Below are positions 27,398 through 36,909 of a stretch of DNA of 64,000 nt, piece after piece. Location of the stretch: positions 2,604,001 to 2,668,000 of the forward strand of contig NZ_AP025492.1 in the NCBI RefSeq assembly GCF_024347515.1, given 5' to 3'. The notes beneath the pieces are model-generated. The model worked only from the letters and a program-made list of their open reading frames with translations. It searched no databases and was not told the origin of the DNA. The first letter of the stretch is position 1, and each line of letters opens with the position of its first letter. The stretch comes from Vibrio gigantis (GTDB lineage: Bacteria; Pseudomonadota; Gammaproteobacteria; Enterobacterales; Vibrionaceae). The position numbers and the translations under genes were made by a program.

Positions 27398-28225
27398 GTG
27401 AAGCTTCCTGTTATTCGGTTATGTCGATGGTTAGACGTTTCTACAGCGGGTTACTACAAGTGGCTCACGAGACAACCCTCGAAACGAGAGACAGAAAATG
27501 AGTCCTTAAGTAACTACTTGAGGAGAGAAAGCAAAGCTCAGCACTGTATTCCTGGTTATCGAAAGCTTTGGGAAGCAGCAGTCGCTAACGGCTTTATTTG
27601 TAATAAAAAGCGAGTACAGAGGCTTCTACAGAATATGGGCTATCGCTCTTGCGTGAGTAAGAAGCGATATGGACGAGCGCCAAGACAAAATACACTTATA
27701 CCTGCCTATAACATTCTTGCCCGTCAATTTAAGGTGGATAAACCCGATCGAGTTTGGGTGTCAGATATAACTCAGGTGCGCTGTACTGATGGTTGGCAAT
27801 ACCTGTGCGTTGTCTTAGATTTGTTTTCACGCAAAGTGATTGGTTGGTCGACAAGTCGCATTAATAACGCAAAGTTAGTGCTAAGAAGCCTGAATAAGGC
27901 TTGGGAACAAAGGCAGCCCTTAGGTCATGAGCTTTTGTTTCACTCCGATCAAGGTATACAGTATCGAGCGTTGGAGACGATCCGTTGGCACCGTAAACGA
28001 AAGATTAAAGTCAGCATGTCGAGAAAAGGAAACTGTTGGGATAACGCTTGTTCCGAAAGCTTCTTTGCGCAATATAAGAAAGAGTGGATGAACAAATTAG
28101 ATCAGCTTTCACGACAAGAAATGACGATGCAGAGTCGAATTTATATCGATACCTATTATAATCCAGTAAGAAGACATGGGACTCTAGGTGGAGTGAGTCC
28201 CATGGACTTTGAACTAATCAACTAA
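27398..28225 (+). CDS. IS3-family OrfB (DDE transposase), copy 1
   Basis: A 275-aa integrase-core protein with the DDE triad visible: [11 protein letters not shown] (Asp), FHSDQGIQY (Asp) and [19 protein letters not shown] (Glu). Its N-terminal HTH_21-type region includes [11 protein letters not shown]. It is in the -1 frame relative to orfA and open back to the shift site, so OrfAB fusion is possible. It is intact and identical in protein to copy 2. Confidence 0.95.
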   Translation: MKLPVIRLCRWLDVSTAGYYKWLTRQPSKRETENESLSNYLRRESKAQHCIPGYRKLWEAAVANGFICNKKRVQRLLQNMGYRSCVSKKRYGRAPRQNTLIPAYNILARQFKVDKPDRVWVSDITQVRCTDGWQYLCVVLDLFSRKVIGWSTSRINNAKLVLRSLNKAWEQRQPLGHELLFHSDQGIQYRALETIRWHRKRKIKVSMSRKGNCWDNACSESFFAQYKKEWMNKLDQLSRQEMTMQSRIYIDTYYNPVRRHGTLGGVSPMDFELIN

Positions 28226-28257
28226 ACCCCTGTGTCTACTTTTTAGGGGCCATATCA

Positions 28258-28390
<133 letters not shown>

Positions 28391-28399
28391 TAGAAGCAT

Positions 28400-28433
28400 A
28401 AAAAAGCCCCAACACGAATGTCGAGGCTTCAAT
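28400..28433 (-). terminator. Intrinsic terminator of tfoS
   Basis: An AAGCCTC/GGGGCTT-type stem around an 11-13 nt loop, with a T6 run on the minus strand. It lies 48 bp past the tfoS stop. Confidence 0.7.
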
Positions 28434-28480
28434 AAAACTATCTGTCGTTAGCGTAGACTAGCTGGTTGATATTGTTCGCT

Positions 28481-31400
28481 CTAGTCTTCACTGTTTTCAG
28501 CAAACTTAGATGGAGACATGCCAAAGTGATGCTTAAACCTTTGGCTGAAGTAGGACGGGTCATTAAAGCCAGAGTCAAAAGCAACGTCTGAAATCTTCTC
28601 TCCCGCGAGTAATCGCTCACACGCATGCTCTAAGCGAACCTCATTCAAATGTTCTTTAAAGGTCTTGTTGTAAGCCATTTTAAAGCGTCGCTGTAGGCTT
28701 CTCTCAGACATAAACAAATATTTGGCAGCAGTAGCAGTACCGAACTCAGCATCAGCATAGTGCTCACTAACAAGCTGAGTAACTCTATTCTTCCACTCCT
28801 GCTCTGCACTGAGCTTTAACTGCTCAGGTGAGCTATTAGCGAGCTTGATAGTCTCAATCTGTTCTATTGTATTGGTTTCGAGATTATCTAATACCTGATA
28901 GTCAATTGGCCAAGTAAGCTGCACCTTATTCTGAGATTCCGACACAAAAGCATTGAGCTCTCCACCACTCTGATTCACCAGCAATGGTAACTTTTCTATA
29001 TTTAAGTCGGTCGACTTTCCACTATTATCACTGATGCTAGAGGTTAGTTTAGGGAAAGGCATACCATGGTCTAAAATCGTCACGACTAGGTGCTCTTTTA
29101 GCTCTTCGACCATAACCATCATGCCCTGCGACTTAAAGTTACGCTTGATGATGCTCGCGATCAGGCTATTGAAGATAATATCGAGATTAAAATACAGTAA
29201 AGATACATGTCTGTGTTTCGTCTCTATTTTTATCTCTAGCTCAATACCAGCTTTTGCTAAGTCCTCTTGCCACGCCTTGAGTACAGACTCCAAGATTAAG
29301 ATCATATCGTAACCAACCACACCACCATCTTGTCGGCTATTGCTCAATTGAGCCAAGCCATTCTTTAGCGCAAGAATCGGCGATTTACCTTGGTCATCAT
29401 TCCAATTAGGGAGCATCGCTGCAACTTGGTTGACCTCTGAGGACAGTTCATCGGCGGTATGAGAAACGAGCGCATTCTTAACCGATAACTGCTTCTTAAG
29501 CTGCTGATTAGTTGTTAGTAATATCCGGCTTTGGTGTCTCAACTGATCAGTTTTTAAAGCAACTTGCGCCTTTAGGTGTCGGTTGGCAAAGGTGACATAA
29601 CGCGAACGCCAAAAAACCAAGATAGTGACGACACAAATAAGCAAAATCAAAGAACTTGCTGCCGCCCAGTTACTGAGGTACCAAGGTTCGGCTATTGAGA
29701 AGCTTTGATTGGTAGACACAAAACGGTAGTGAGAGTCCTTAACGGGCTTAACCTCAAGTGTGTAATCGCCGGGCAGCAAGTGATCGAGGGTTAACAAGCC
29801 CCCTTCAAACTCACTCCAAGATTCATCACCATTGAGCCTATATTCCATCGCAGGTGCAAACGTAGCAGGCAAAATACCGAGCTTAAACCCAATCGATGAG
29901 CCATAAGGTATCTCGGCTAAATCAGCAGCCTTGCCGCCAAGAGACACAGTCTTTTGATTAACACTTATCTTACTCAGTAAGGCGCGACTATGAGGCGTAG
30001 TAGACACCAATAGCTCATTAGATAACGCACTCACCACACCGTACTTAGAGCCCAGTACTAGCCTTGAGGATTGGCTCTGTTCACTGTTGAAGAGCTCACA
30101 TGCGCCGGCCGCAAGTTCATTGATGATCAAACCAAACGGTGAACCAATATGTTTATGAAGCTGTCCGTCTAGTCCGTAATAGCTCAGCCCTTTTGAAGAG
30201 CCTAACCAGACACCATTTTCATCGCTGATTAAACAGCTAGGACTGATGTTCTCTTCAACAAGCGGGATCTCTTCAATGACTGCACGATCGTAAGGGATCC
30301 GATAGACACCATAGCTGCTCGCAAACCACTGAGAACCATCGCTGGATTTTTCTATATCAACAACCTTGCCAAATCGCTCACTGGAACGACTAAAGCTGAT
30401 TCGCTTATCAACAAAAGAATAAAAACCATGGTCTGTGCCTATGTAGACACTGTCTTGTAGGCCAATATTCAGGTCGGTGATTTTTGCTGGCAGAAATTTG
30501 TCTACGAGCCAATCCATTCCATAGCTTGTCAGCGCCATGGTACCTATCGACAAGGAATAGAGACTCTGCCCAGAAGTCATCCAAAGTGTGTTGTCGCCTT
30601 GAAGCGCCAAGTTCTCAATATGAACACCTTCAATGGCTCTTGGCAGAATAAGGGCTTCACGCTCTAATGTCTTGGTGTTAAAGCTAACGATACCCTCTTC
30701 GGTCGCTAACCAAATAGACGAACCAAAAATCTGGAAATCTCGGACCGATTTCGGGTATACGCGATTAGGCCGCTCTTCACTCTCAGAATCAACGAGATAG
30801 AACCCCATTGAAGAAGCAACCCAAGACAGGTGATCACTAATTGGCTCGACTTTATTGATCACCACGCTGCTAGAGTGCATCCCCATACCAGTTAAAGGCG
30901 TTCTTGAGAATGTCTTACTAAACAAGGAGAAATAGCGGATACCATTATTGGTCGCGACCCACATACCACCGGCATGGTCGTTAATTAATGAATAAATCTT
31001 CTCGCCCGGTAACGAAAAATCTTGATTCACGGCTTGCTCAAAACGAGTGATTTCACCTGTTATAAAGTTATAGCTAATCAGACCGTGCTCAGTACCAATC
31101 CAATATTGATCTGTTGTTTCAGCAAGAGAGAGAACATGCGAGCCACTGATCTTGGTCTCTTTCTCTGAATTAGCCAAATCGACAATCACAACACCATTTA
31201 ATGTACCAATCAGCAATTCGCGTCTTGCCTTCGAAAAGTAGAGCGTCTCGATATAATGTTTATCCGATGCGGCAACATGAGTAAATTCTTGATTTTCAGA
31301 AAGGTAGGCACCCGAACTGGTTGCCAGTACCCATTTGGATAGCACCCATTCCGCATCATTGATCGTAATGTCACTGCTGTTATTGTATCGGTACAGTTTG

Positions 31401-31909
31401 AGGAGTGAATAGGTATTAAATTCCAATGACTGAGTGTTGTAGGTGTAGAAGTTATTGCCGTCTGTCACCCAGATATAATCAGCCGATGCACCAATATTCG
31501 ATATCTCTGCGCCAGGACTCAGACTAAAGGCGAGCTCGTTACCAATCCCTGGAGTATGTCGATACACCTCATTATCGAAGAACGTCCAAAACTCATCGTT
31601 CAGAAAAGCGACACGCTCCGATGAGAACTGTAACAGGCTGCCTTTGCGTGGCAGTAAGGCTCGACCATCATAAAATAGAACTTTCCCATGCACATCATGA
31701 ATCCAAAGCCCACCACCGGCGCCTAAATAGAGATTTTTAGCCGCAAGAAAATTCCCTTGCGCTTGAACAGGCAAAGGATAAAAAACAGACGGTGATGTAT
31801 TTACCGCGATAGCGCTAAATGAAATGCTCATTAACATGAACATTCGGAAGACAATTCGATACAACTTCTGATCCTGAACAGCAACAGCGAATGAAGTTTT
31901 GGTAGTCAC
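28481..31909 (-). CDS. tfoS: TfoS-like transmembrane regulator (beta-propeller, Y_Y_Y, TM, AraC HTH)
   Basis: A 1,142-aa protein. It has a signal or anchor segment (about 17-50), a long run of two-component-regulator propeller repeats (about 50-660, such as YWIGTEHGLISY and GGMWVATNNGIRYFS), a Y_Y_Y-like domain (about 670-740), one TM helix (about 748-770), a coiled coil, a decayed kinase ATPase-like region (about 905-1020) and an AraC DNA-binding domain (about 1040-1138, RSLQRRFKMAYNKTFKEHLN). No receiver domain is present. The layout and the place beside tfoR and znuA match V. cholerae TfoS (VC2080), the chitin-sensing activator of tfoR. The apparent start is GTG; a start near residue 23 is also possible. 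Confidence 0.85.
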   Translation of the reverse strand: MTTKTSFAVAVQDQKLYRIVFRMFMLMSISFSAIAVNTSPSVFYPLPVQAQGNFLAAKNLYLGAGGGLWIHDVHGKVLFYDGRALLPRKGSLLQFSSERVAFLNDEFWTFFDNEVYRHTPGIGNELAFSLSPGAEISNIGASADYIWVTDGNNFYTYNTQSLEFNTYSLLKLYRYNNSSDITINDAEWVLSKWVLATSSGAYLSENQEFTHVAASDKHYIETLYFSKARRELLIGTLNGVVIVDLANSEKETKISGSHVLSLAETTDQYWIGTEHGLISYNFITGEITRFEQAVNQDFSLPGEKIYSLINDHAGGMWVATNNGIRYFSLFSKTFSRTPLTGMGMHSSSVVINKVEPISDHLSWVASSMGFYLVDSESEERPNRVYPKSVRDFQIFGSSIWLATEEGIVSFNTKTLEREALILPRAIEGVHIENLALQGDNTLWMTSGQSLYSLSIGTMALTSYGMDWLVDKFLPAKITDLNIGLQDSVYIGTDHGFYSFVDKRISFSRSSERFGKVVDIEKSSDGSQWFASSYGVYRIPYDRAVIEEIPLVEENISPSCLISDENGVWLGSSKGLSYYGLDGQLHKHIGSPFGLIINELAAGACELFNSEQSQSSRLVLGSKYGVVSALSNELLVSTTPHSRALLSKISVNQKTVSLGGKAADLAEIPYGSSIGFKLGILPATFAPAMEYRLNGDESWSEFEGGLLTLDHLLPGDYTLEVKPVKDSHYRFVSTNQSFSIAEPWYLSNWAAASSLILLICVVTILVFWRSRYVTFANRHLKAQVALKTDQLRHQSRILLTTNQQLKKQLSVKNALVSHTADELSSEVNQVAAMLPNWNDDQGKSPILALKNGLAQLSNSRQDGGVVGYDMILILESVLKAWQEDLAKAGIELEIKIETKHRHVSLLYFNLDIIFNSLIASIIKRNFKSQGMMVMVEELKEHLVVTILDHGMPFPKLTSSISDNSGKSTDLNIEKLPLLVNQSGGELNAFVSESQNKVQLTWPIDYQVLDNLETNTIEQIETIKLANSSPEQLKLSAEQEWKNRVTQLVSEHYADAEFGTATAAKYLFMSERSLQRRFKMAYNKTFKEHLNEVRLEHACERLLAGEKISDVAFDSGFNDPSYFSQRFKHHFGMSPSKFAENSED

Positions 31910-32042
31910 AACGTTTTATCATTGCTCAACCATAAACTGAGTTTTTTTGTGCTTATTATTATCTTTCCATTTTAGCGGAAATTAACCAAGGAGAAAGAAG
32001 GTTTGCCATTTGTTGAAAGGTTTTATCTTAGCGGTCACGAAA

Positions 32043-32060
32043 ATGCCGCAAAAAGCGGCA
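32043..32060 (-). terminator. Possible weak terminator of znuA
   Basis: TGCCGC-AAAAA-GCGGCA is a short stem followed on the minus strand by only TTTTC, so termination is probably partial. Confidence 0.45.
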
Positions 32061-32111
32061 CTATTCATACAATATCGAGAGCAAAGTGAAGTAAAAGATA
32101 CTTTCTACGAA

Positions 32112-33002
32112 TTACTTTGCGTTTAAGCAGCTTGTGTAACTATCGGTAAGTTGCTGAAGAAAATCGAAATAACTTCCGATCTTCACTTCAACATCAGAAC
32201 CAACAGGGTCTAGCTGACCTTGCTTAGCGTTGCTTCCACGAGTCACAGATTCAATCACTGCAGGCGTAAACTGAGGCTCAGAAAACACACACTGGACATT
32301 TTCTTGTACGATCGTTTTCTTAATCGCAATCAGGCTTTTTGCTCCCGGTTTACGGTCTGGACTTACTGTGAAATGACCCAAATTATTCAGACCAAATTCT
32401 TCTTCGTAATAACCATAGGCATCATGGAAAACGTAGTAACCTTTATCTTTTATTGGCGCCAGTTGTTCGCGAATAGACTGCTTCTTCTCTTCCAGTGCAA
32501 TCAAGAATGAATCTAGGTTCTCTTGATAAGCCATTGCGTTGTCTGGGTCACTTTCAATCAACTTATCTGAAATGTATTTCGCAGCAACTTCGACCTGATC
32601 GATACCCAACCAAAAATGCGGATCGTGGCTGCCGTGGTGGTGACCTTCATGCGCATCATGGTCATGCTCTTCGTGTCCATAAGCGCGTAAGTTGATTCCC
32701 GGAATAGAACTGATCTCAATAACATTTTCATTCGAGCTCACAACCTTAGTTAAAAAGGCTTCTAAGTCGGGGCCAAACCAAACGACCATATCTGCACTAT
32801 GAACTTTTTTGACATCTGATGGTTTGAGCGCATAATCGTGCGGCGAAGCATTACTGTTCATCAACACATCCGGTTCACTAACACCTTGCGTTAGCTCTGT
32901 CACAATCATTTGAATTGGTTTGAAACTTGTTAGAATAGTATTAGCACTTGCAACACTTGGCGCTAAAAGCAAAGTAGCAAGTATAAAAGATGAACGTGAC
33001 AT
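32112..33002 (-). CDS. znuA: Zinc ABC transporter substrate-binding protein ZnuA
   Basis: A 296-aa periplasmic zinc-binding protein. The signal peptide (MSRSSFILATLLLAPSVASA) is followed by the cluster A-1 fold with the ligand His in NASPHDYALKPSD. A His/Asp/Glu-rich loop (GHEEHDHDAHEGHHHGSHD) precedes PHFWLG, the mark of ZnuA as opposed to manganese binders. Further ligands are expected at FHDAYGYY. It is divergent from znuCB across a Zur box. Confidence 0.97.
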   Translation of the reverse strand: MSRSSFILATLLLAPSVASANTILTSFKPIQMIVTELTQGVSEPDVLMNSNASPHDYALKPSDVKKVHSADMVVWFGPDLEAFLTKVVSSNENVIEISSIPGINLRAYGHEEHDHDAHEGHHHGSHDPHFWLGIDQVEVAAKYISDKLIESDPDNAMAYQENLDSFLIALEEKKQSIREQLAPIKDKGYYVFHDAYGYYEEEFGLNNLGHFTVSPDRKPGAKSLIAIKKTIVQENVQCVFSEPQFTPAVIESVTRGSNAKQGQLDPVGSDVEVKIGSYFDFLQQLTDSYTSCLNAK

Positions 33003-33041
33003 AATTCCTCGATAATAGAAAAGTAGCTTAGGCTTGAGGTA

Positions 33042-33060
33042 AATGTTACATTATAACATT
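33042..33060. promoter_or_regulatory. Zur box in the znuA-znuC divergent promoter
   Basis: AATGTTACATTATAACATT is a 7-5-7 inverted repeat matching the core of the gamma-proteobacterial Zur consensus. It lies midway between the znuA and znuC starts (40 and 26 bp away), so one Zur dimer pair could repress both directions when zinc is sufficient. Confidence 0.85.
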
Positions 33061-33085
33061 AGCGAATTGCAAATGAGTTCTATTC

Positions 33086-33868
33086 ATGGATAACTTAATC
33101 CAACTCGATTCCGTGAGCGTCGAGTTTGACGGTCGAAAAGTTCTAGATAACATATCCCTTAATCTAGAACGCGGCAGGATCACTACCCTAATTGGGCCTA
33201 ATGGTGCAGGCAAGTCGACCTTAGTTAAGGTTCTACTTGGACTTCAGCACAAATATTCAGGGAAGATCACCAAATCAAAAAAATTAAAAATTGGTTATGT
33301 TCCTCAAAAACTAAAGCTGAACGACTCCCTACCACTCAATGTAGAACGTTTTCTCAAGCTCACCAGTAAATTCAGTAAACAAGAGATCTTAGAGGCTCTA
33401 AAACTTGTTGGCGCTGAGCATCTGATAACGAGCAACATGCATCAATTGTCTGGTGGTGAGAACCAACGCGTACTGATTGCTCGCTCTCTTCTGAAAAGAC
33501 CCGATCTACTGGTTCTGGATGAACCTGCACAAGGCGTTGATGTACAAGGTCAAATCGACCTATACGAATTGATTGATTCTATTCGCCATCGCTTTGGTTG
33601 CGCCGTGTTTATGGTGTCACATGATTTGCATTTAGTAATGGCAAAAACAGATGACGTGATCTGTTTGCACCACCACATCTGTTGTTCCGGTGCCCCAGCT
33701 GATATCAAGCATCACCCTTCTTACATCGCTCTGTTCGGTACAGCGGTACAAGAGAGTTTGGCTTTCTACCATCACCAACATGACCACCATCACCATGACT
33801 TGGCAGGCCAACCTGTGTCTGGAGATGTGCACGAATGTTCTAACCACAAACACGGACATCATCACTAA
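33086..33868 (+). CDS. znuC: Zinc ABC transporter ATP-binding protein ZnuC
   Basis: A 260-aa ATPase with Walker [11 protein letters not shown] (about 36-45), signature [15 protein letters not shown], Walker [13 protein letters not shown] and the switch His in VSHDLH. The C-terminal tail is rich in His ([10 protein letters not shown] and NHKHGHHH), which suggests zinc sensing or buffering. The stop codon overlaps the znuB ATG by one base (TAATG). Confidence 0.97.
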   Translation: MDNLIQLDSVSVEFDGRKVLDNISLNLERGRITTLIGPNGAGKSTLVKVLLGLQHKYSGKITKSKKLKIGYVPQKLKLNDSLPLNVERFLKLTSKFSKQEILEALKLVGAEHLITSNMHQLSGGENQRVLIARSLLKRPDLLVLDEPAQGVDVQGQIDLYELIDSIRHRFGCAVFMVSHDLHLVMAKTDDVICLHHHICCSGAPADIKHHPSYIALFGTAVQESLAFYHHQHDHHHHDLAGQPVSGDVHECSNHKHGHHH

Positions 33869-34653
33869 TGCTTGAGTTTCTTTTACCTTCTATCCTTGCA
33901 GGCTTAGGCATTGCTCTTATTGCCGGCCCGCTAGGGTCGTTTGTAGTGTGGCGTAAGATGGCGTACTTTGGCGATACACTGGCTCACGCATCGTTAATGG
34001 GTTTGGCGCTTGGCTTCCTATTCAATATTAATCTTTATTTTGCGCTGCTGATTTGCTGTTTGATGCTGGCAGTGCTGCTAGTGACGTTACAAAAACAAAA
34101 GCTGGTCGCGACTGATACCCTGCTCGGTATTTTGGCGCACAGTGCTTTGTCTTTGGGTCTTGTCGCCGTAAGTTTCTTAGATAACGTTCGTGTTGACCTA
34201 ATGAGCTACCTATTTGGTGACCTGCTTGCCGTTTCGCCGACTGATTTAGTGTTCATTTATGCGGGTGCCGCTGTGATTGGGGTAGTGCTTGCTATCTTCT
34301 GGCGACCGCTGCTATCAACGACAGTTAATGAAGACCTAGCAGCTGTTGATGGCATCAACATCGATTTAATGCGTCTGATTTTGATGCTATTGATCGGTAT
34401 TGTGATTGCGGTAGGTATGAAGTTTGTTGGTGCGTTAATCATGACATCATTGCTGATCATCCCTGCAGCTACAGCAAGGAAATTCGCGAATACGCCGGAG
34501 CAAATGGCCTTCCTAGCATCAGTTATTGGCTCTATTGCAGTATTCGGTGGATTAAGCTTGTCTTGGTTCTATGACACACCTGCAGGCCCTTCTGTGGTCA
34601 TCAGTGCAGCTGCGATGTTTATGCTATCTCAGATGGTTAAGACCCGAGCGTAA
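33868..34653 (+). CDS. znuB: Zinc ABC transporter permease ZnuB
   Basis: A 261-aa inner-membrane permease of the ABC-3 family with about eight helices. [20 protein letters not shown] is the family hallmark. It is translationally coupled to znuC. Its stop is only 11 bp before IS copy 2, with no terminator between. Confidence 0.96.
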   Translation: MLEFLLPSILAGLGIALIAGPLGSFVVWRKMAYFGDTLAHASLMGLALGFLFNINLYFALLICCLMLAVLLVTLQKQKLVATDTLLGILAHSALSLGLVAVSFLDNVRVDLMSYLFGDLLAVSPTDLVFIYAGAAVIGVVLAIFWRPLLSTTVNEDLAAVDGINIDLMRLILMLLIGIVIAVGMKFVGALIMTSLLIIPAATARKFANTPEQMAFLASVIGSIAVFGGLSLSWFYDTPAGPSVVISAAAMFMLSQMVKTRA

Positions 34654-34712
34654 TCATACGACTTTGATGTGACCCCATAAAAGTAGACACTTAATACAGA
34701 GCATTGAGTGTC

Positions 34713-35027
34713 ATGAAAGTAAAATCACAAAGACAATATACAGACGAATTTAAACGAGAAGCTGTTCAGCGATCTCTCGATTCTTCTGACACCGTTAAGT
34801 CAGTAGCACTATCCTTAGGAATATCGCCGGTGCTACTTTCGAAATGGAGATCTCAAATGACGTCGAAGAAGATTAATTCCCTCCCAATACCTAATCAAGG
34901 CCCCGAGAAATCCGTTGCTCAATTGGAAAGAGAGAACCGTCAATTGAAGAAGAAACTAGAGATGGCAGAGCTGGAGAATGATTTCTTAAAGGAAGCGAAG
35001 GCTTTCTTCGACAGCCAAAAAGAATAA
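34713..35027 (+). CDS. IS3-family OrfA, copy 2
   Basis: A 104-aa HTH and zipper subunit identical to the copy 1 protein. The ATG at 34713 has GAGTG upstream. The CCAAAAAG shift site near the end is preserved. It may receive read-through transcription from the Zur-controlled znuCB promoter. Confidence 0.93.
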   Translation: MKVKSQRQYTDEFKREAVQRSLDSSDTVKSVALSLGISPVLLSKWRSQMTSKKINSLPIPNQGPEKSVAQLERENRQLKKKLEMAELENDFLKEAKAFFDSQKE

Positions 35028-35056
35028 GGTTCGAGTACATTCTAAAGAAAACCTGT

Positions 35057-35884
35057 GTGAAGCTTCCTGTTATTCGGTTATGTCGATGGTTAGACGTTTC
35101 TACAGCGGGTTACTACAAGTGGCTCACGAGACAACCCTCGAAACGAGAGACAGAAAATGAGTCCTTAAGTAACTACTTGAGGAGAGAAAGCAAAGCTCAG
35201 CACTGTATTCCTGGTTATCGAAAGCTTTGGGAAGCAGCAGTCGCTAACGGCTTTATTTGTAATAAAAAGCGAGTACAGAGGCTTCTACAGAATATGGGCT
35301 ATCGCTCTTGCGTGAGTAAGAAGCGATATGGACGAGCGCCAAGACAAAATACACTTATACCTGCCTATAACATTCTTGCCCGTCAATTTAAGGTGGATAA
35401 ACCCGATCGAGTTTGGGTGTCAGATATAACTCAGGTGCGCTGTACTGATGGTTGGCAATACCTGTGCGTTGTCTTAGATTTGTTTTCACGCAAAGTGATT
35501 GGTTGGTCGACAAGTCGCATTAATAACGCAAAGTTAGTGCTAAGAAGCCTGAATAAGGCTTGGGAACAAAGGCAGCCCTTAGGTCATGAGCTTTTGTTTC
35601 ACTCCGATCAAGGTATACAGTATCGAGCGTTGGAGACGATCCGTTGGCACCGTAAACGAAAGATTAAAGTCAGCATGTCGAGAAAAGGAAACTGTTGGGA
35701 TAACGCTTGTTCCGAAAGCTTCTTTGCGCAATATAAGAAAGAGTGGATGAACAAATTAGATCAGCTTTCACGACAAGAAATGACGATGCAGAGTCGAATT
35801 TATATCGATACCTATTATAATCCAGTAAGAAGACATGGGACTCTAGGTGGAGTGAGTCCCATGGACTTTGAACTAATCAACTAA
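35057..35884 (+). CDS. IS3-family OrfB (DDE transposase), copy 2
   Basis: A 275-aa integrase-core transposase with all three DDE residues, identical in protein to copy 1. Both copies therefore look competent. Confidence 0.95.
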   Translation: MKLPVIRLCRWLDVSTAGYYKWLTRQPSKRETENESLSNYLRRESKAQHCIPGYRKLWEAAVANGFICNKKRVQRLLQNMGYRSCVSKKRYGRAPRQNTLIPAYNILARQFKVDKPDRVWVSDITQVRCTDGWQYLCVVLDLFSRKVIGWSTSRINNAKLVLRSLNKAWEQRQPLGHELLFHSDQGIQYRALETIRWHRKRKIKVSMSRKGNCWDNACSESFFAQYKKEWMNKLDQLSRQEMTMQSRIYIDTYYNPVRRHGTLGGVSPMDFELIN

Positions 35885-35916
35885 ACCCCTGTGTCTACTT
35901 TTTAGGGGCCATATCA

Positions 35917-35951
<35 letters not shown>

Positions 35952-35958
35952 GGAACAT

Positions 35959-35993
35959 AAAAAAGGCTTGGTCAGTGACCAAGCCTTTTTTAT
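35959..35993. terminator. Bidirectional terminator after sucD
   Basis: A 15-bp stem AAAAAGGCTTGGTCA with its complement, and A/T runs on both sides. It ends the suc operon (-) and can stop read-through from IS copy 2 (+). Confidence 0.9.
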
Positions 35994-36036
35994 ATCGTTC
36001 AGTTAGCTTCTATCTCATTCGATAAAAGTTAGCTGA

Positions 36037-36909
36037 TTACCAACCTGTGATTTCACGTAGGCCTTTACCGATGTCAGCAAGAGACTTAACTGTCTTAACG
36101 CCTGCTGCTTCTAGTGCCGCGAATTTATCTTCAGCAGTACCTTTACCGCCAGAGATAATTGCGCCTGCGTGGCCCATACGTTTGCCCGGAGGAGCAGTAA
36201 CACCGGCGATGTAAGAAACAACTGGCTTAGTTACGTTCGCTTTGATGAACTCAGCCGCTTCTTCTTCCGCAGTACCACCGATTTCACCAATCATTACGAT
36301 TGCTTCAGTTTCTGGATCTTCTTGGAAAAGTTTTAGGATATCAATGAAGTTTGAACCCGGGATAGGGTCACCACCGATACCAACACATGTAGACTGACCA
36401 AAGCCTTCATCTGTTGTTTGCTTAACTGCTTCGTACGTCAGAGTACCTGAACGAGAGACTATACCTACTTTACCCTTCTTGTGGATATGACCAGGCATGA
36501 TACCAATCTTACACTCGTCTGGAGTGATAAGACCTGGACAGTTAGGACCGATCATGCGAACGCCAGTTTCTTCTAGCTTCACTTTAACATCGATCATATC
36601 TGTTGTCGGGATACCTTCTGTAATCGTTACGATCAGTTCGATACCTGCATCAATCGCTTCTAGGATTGCATCTTTACAGAAAGGAGCTGGTACGTAGATA
36701 ACTGTTGCAGTTGCGCCAGTTACTTCTACTGCTTCACGTACTGTGTTGAATACTGGAAGGCCTAGGTGAGTTTGACCACCTTTACCAGGTGAAACACCAC
36801 CAACCATTTGCGTACCGTATGCGATCGCTTGGTCTGAGTGGAATGTACCTTGACCGCCAGTGAAACCCTGACAGATTACTTTAGTGTCTTTGTTAATTAA
36901 TACAGACAT
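36037..36909 (-). CDS. sucD: Succinyl-CoA synthetase subunit alpha
   Basis: A 290-aa subunit that binds CoA and carries the phosphohistidine. It has the N-terminal CoA-binding Rossmann fold ([19 protein letters not shown]), [12 protein letters not shown] and the active His in [13 protein letters not shown]. It works with SucC in succinyl-CoA to succinate conversion with nucleotide triphosphate formation. Its start overlaps the sucC stop by one base. Confidence 0.98.
   Translation of the reverse strand: MSVLINKDTKVICQGFTGGQGTFHSDQAIAYGTQMVGGVSPGKGGQTHLGLPVFNTVREAVEVTGATATVIYVPAPFCKDAILEAIDAGIELIVTITEGIPTTDMIDVKVKLEETGVRMIGPNCPGLITPDECKIGIMPGHIHKKGKVGIVSRSGTLTYEAVKQTTDEGFGQSTCVGIGGDPIPGSNFIDILKLFQEDPETEAIVMIGEIGGTAEEEAAEFIKANVTKPVVSYIAGVTAPPGKRMGHAGAIISGGKGTAEDKFAALEAAGVKTVKSLADIGKGLREITGW

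Larger units (their letters stand above)
27006..28257 (+). mobile_element. IS3-family insertion sequence, copy 1
   Basis: A 1,252-bp element with ~26-bp imperfect terminal inverted repeats starting TGATGTGACCCC and ending GTGTCTACTTTTTAGGGGCC plus ATATCA. It carries orfA and orfB in the IS3 arrangement. It is the same length as copy 2 and differs by one base that I could see (27308 G against 34967 A). The left flank ends AAC and the right flank begins TAT, so no 3-bp target duplication is visible. It lies 38 bp past the TfoR terminator. I do not assign a named IS. Confidence 0.93.
34665..35916 (+). mobile_element. IS3-family insertion sequence, copy 2
   Basis: A 1,252-bp element, the same as copy 1 except for one silent base seen (34967). 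The left flank ends CTT and the right flank begins TAT, so again there is no target duplication. It is co-directional with znuCB and 11 bp after the znuB stop. Its right end abuts TATCTCG heptamers in the same phase as copy 1. Confidence 0.93.
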
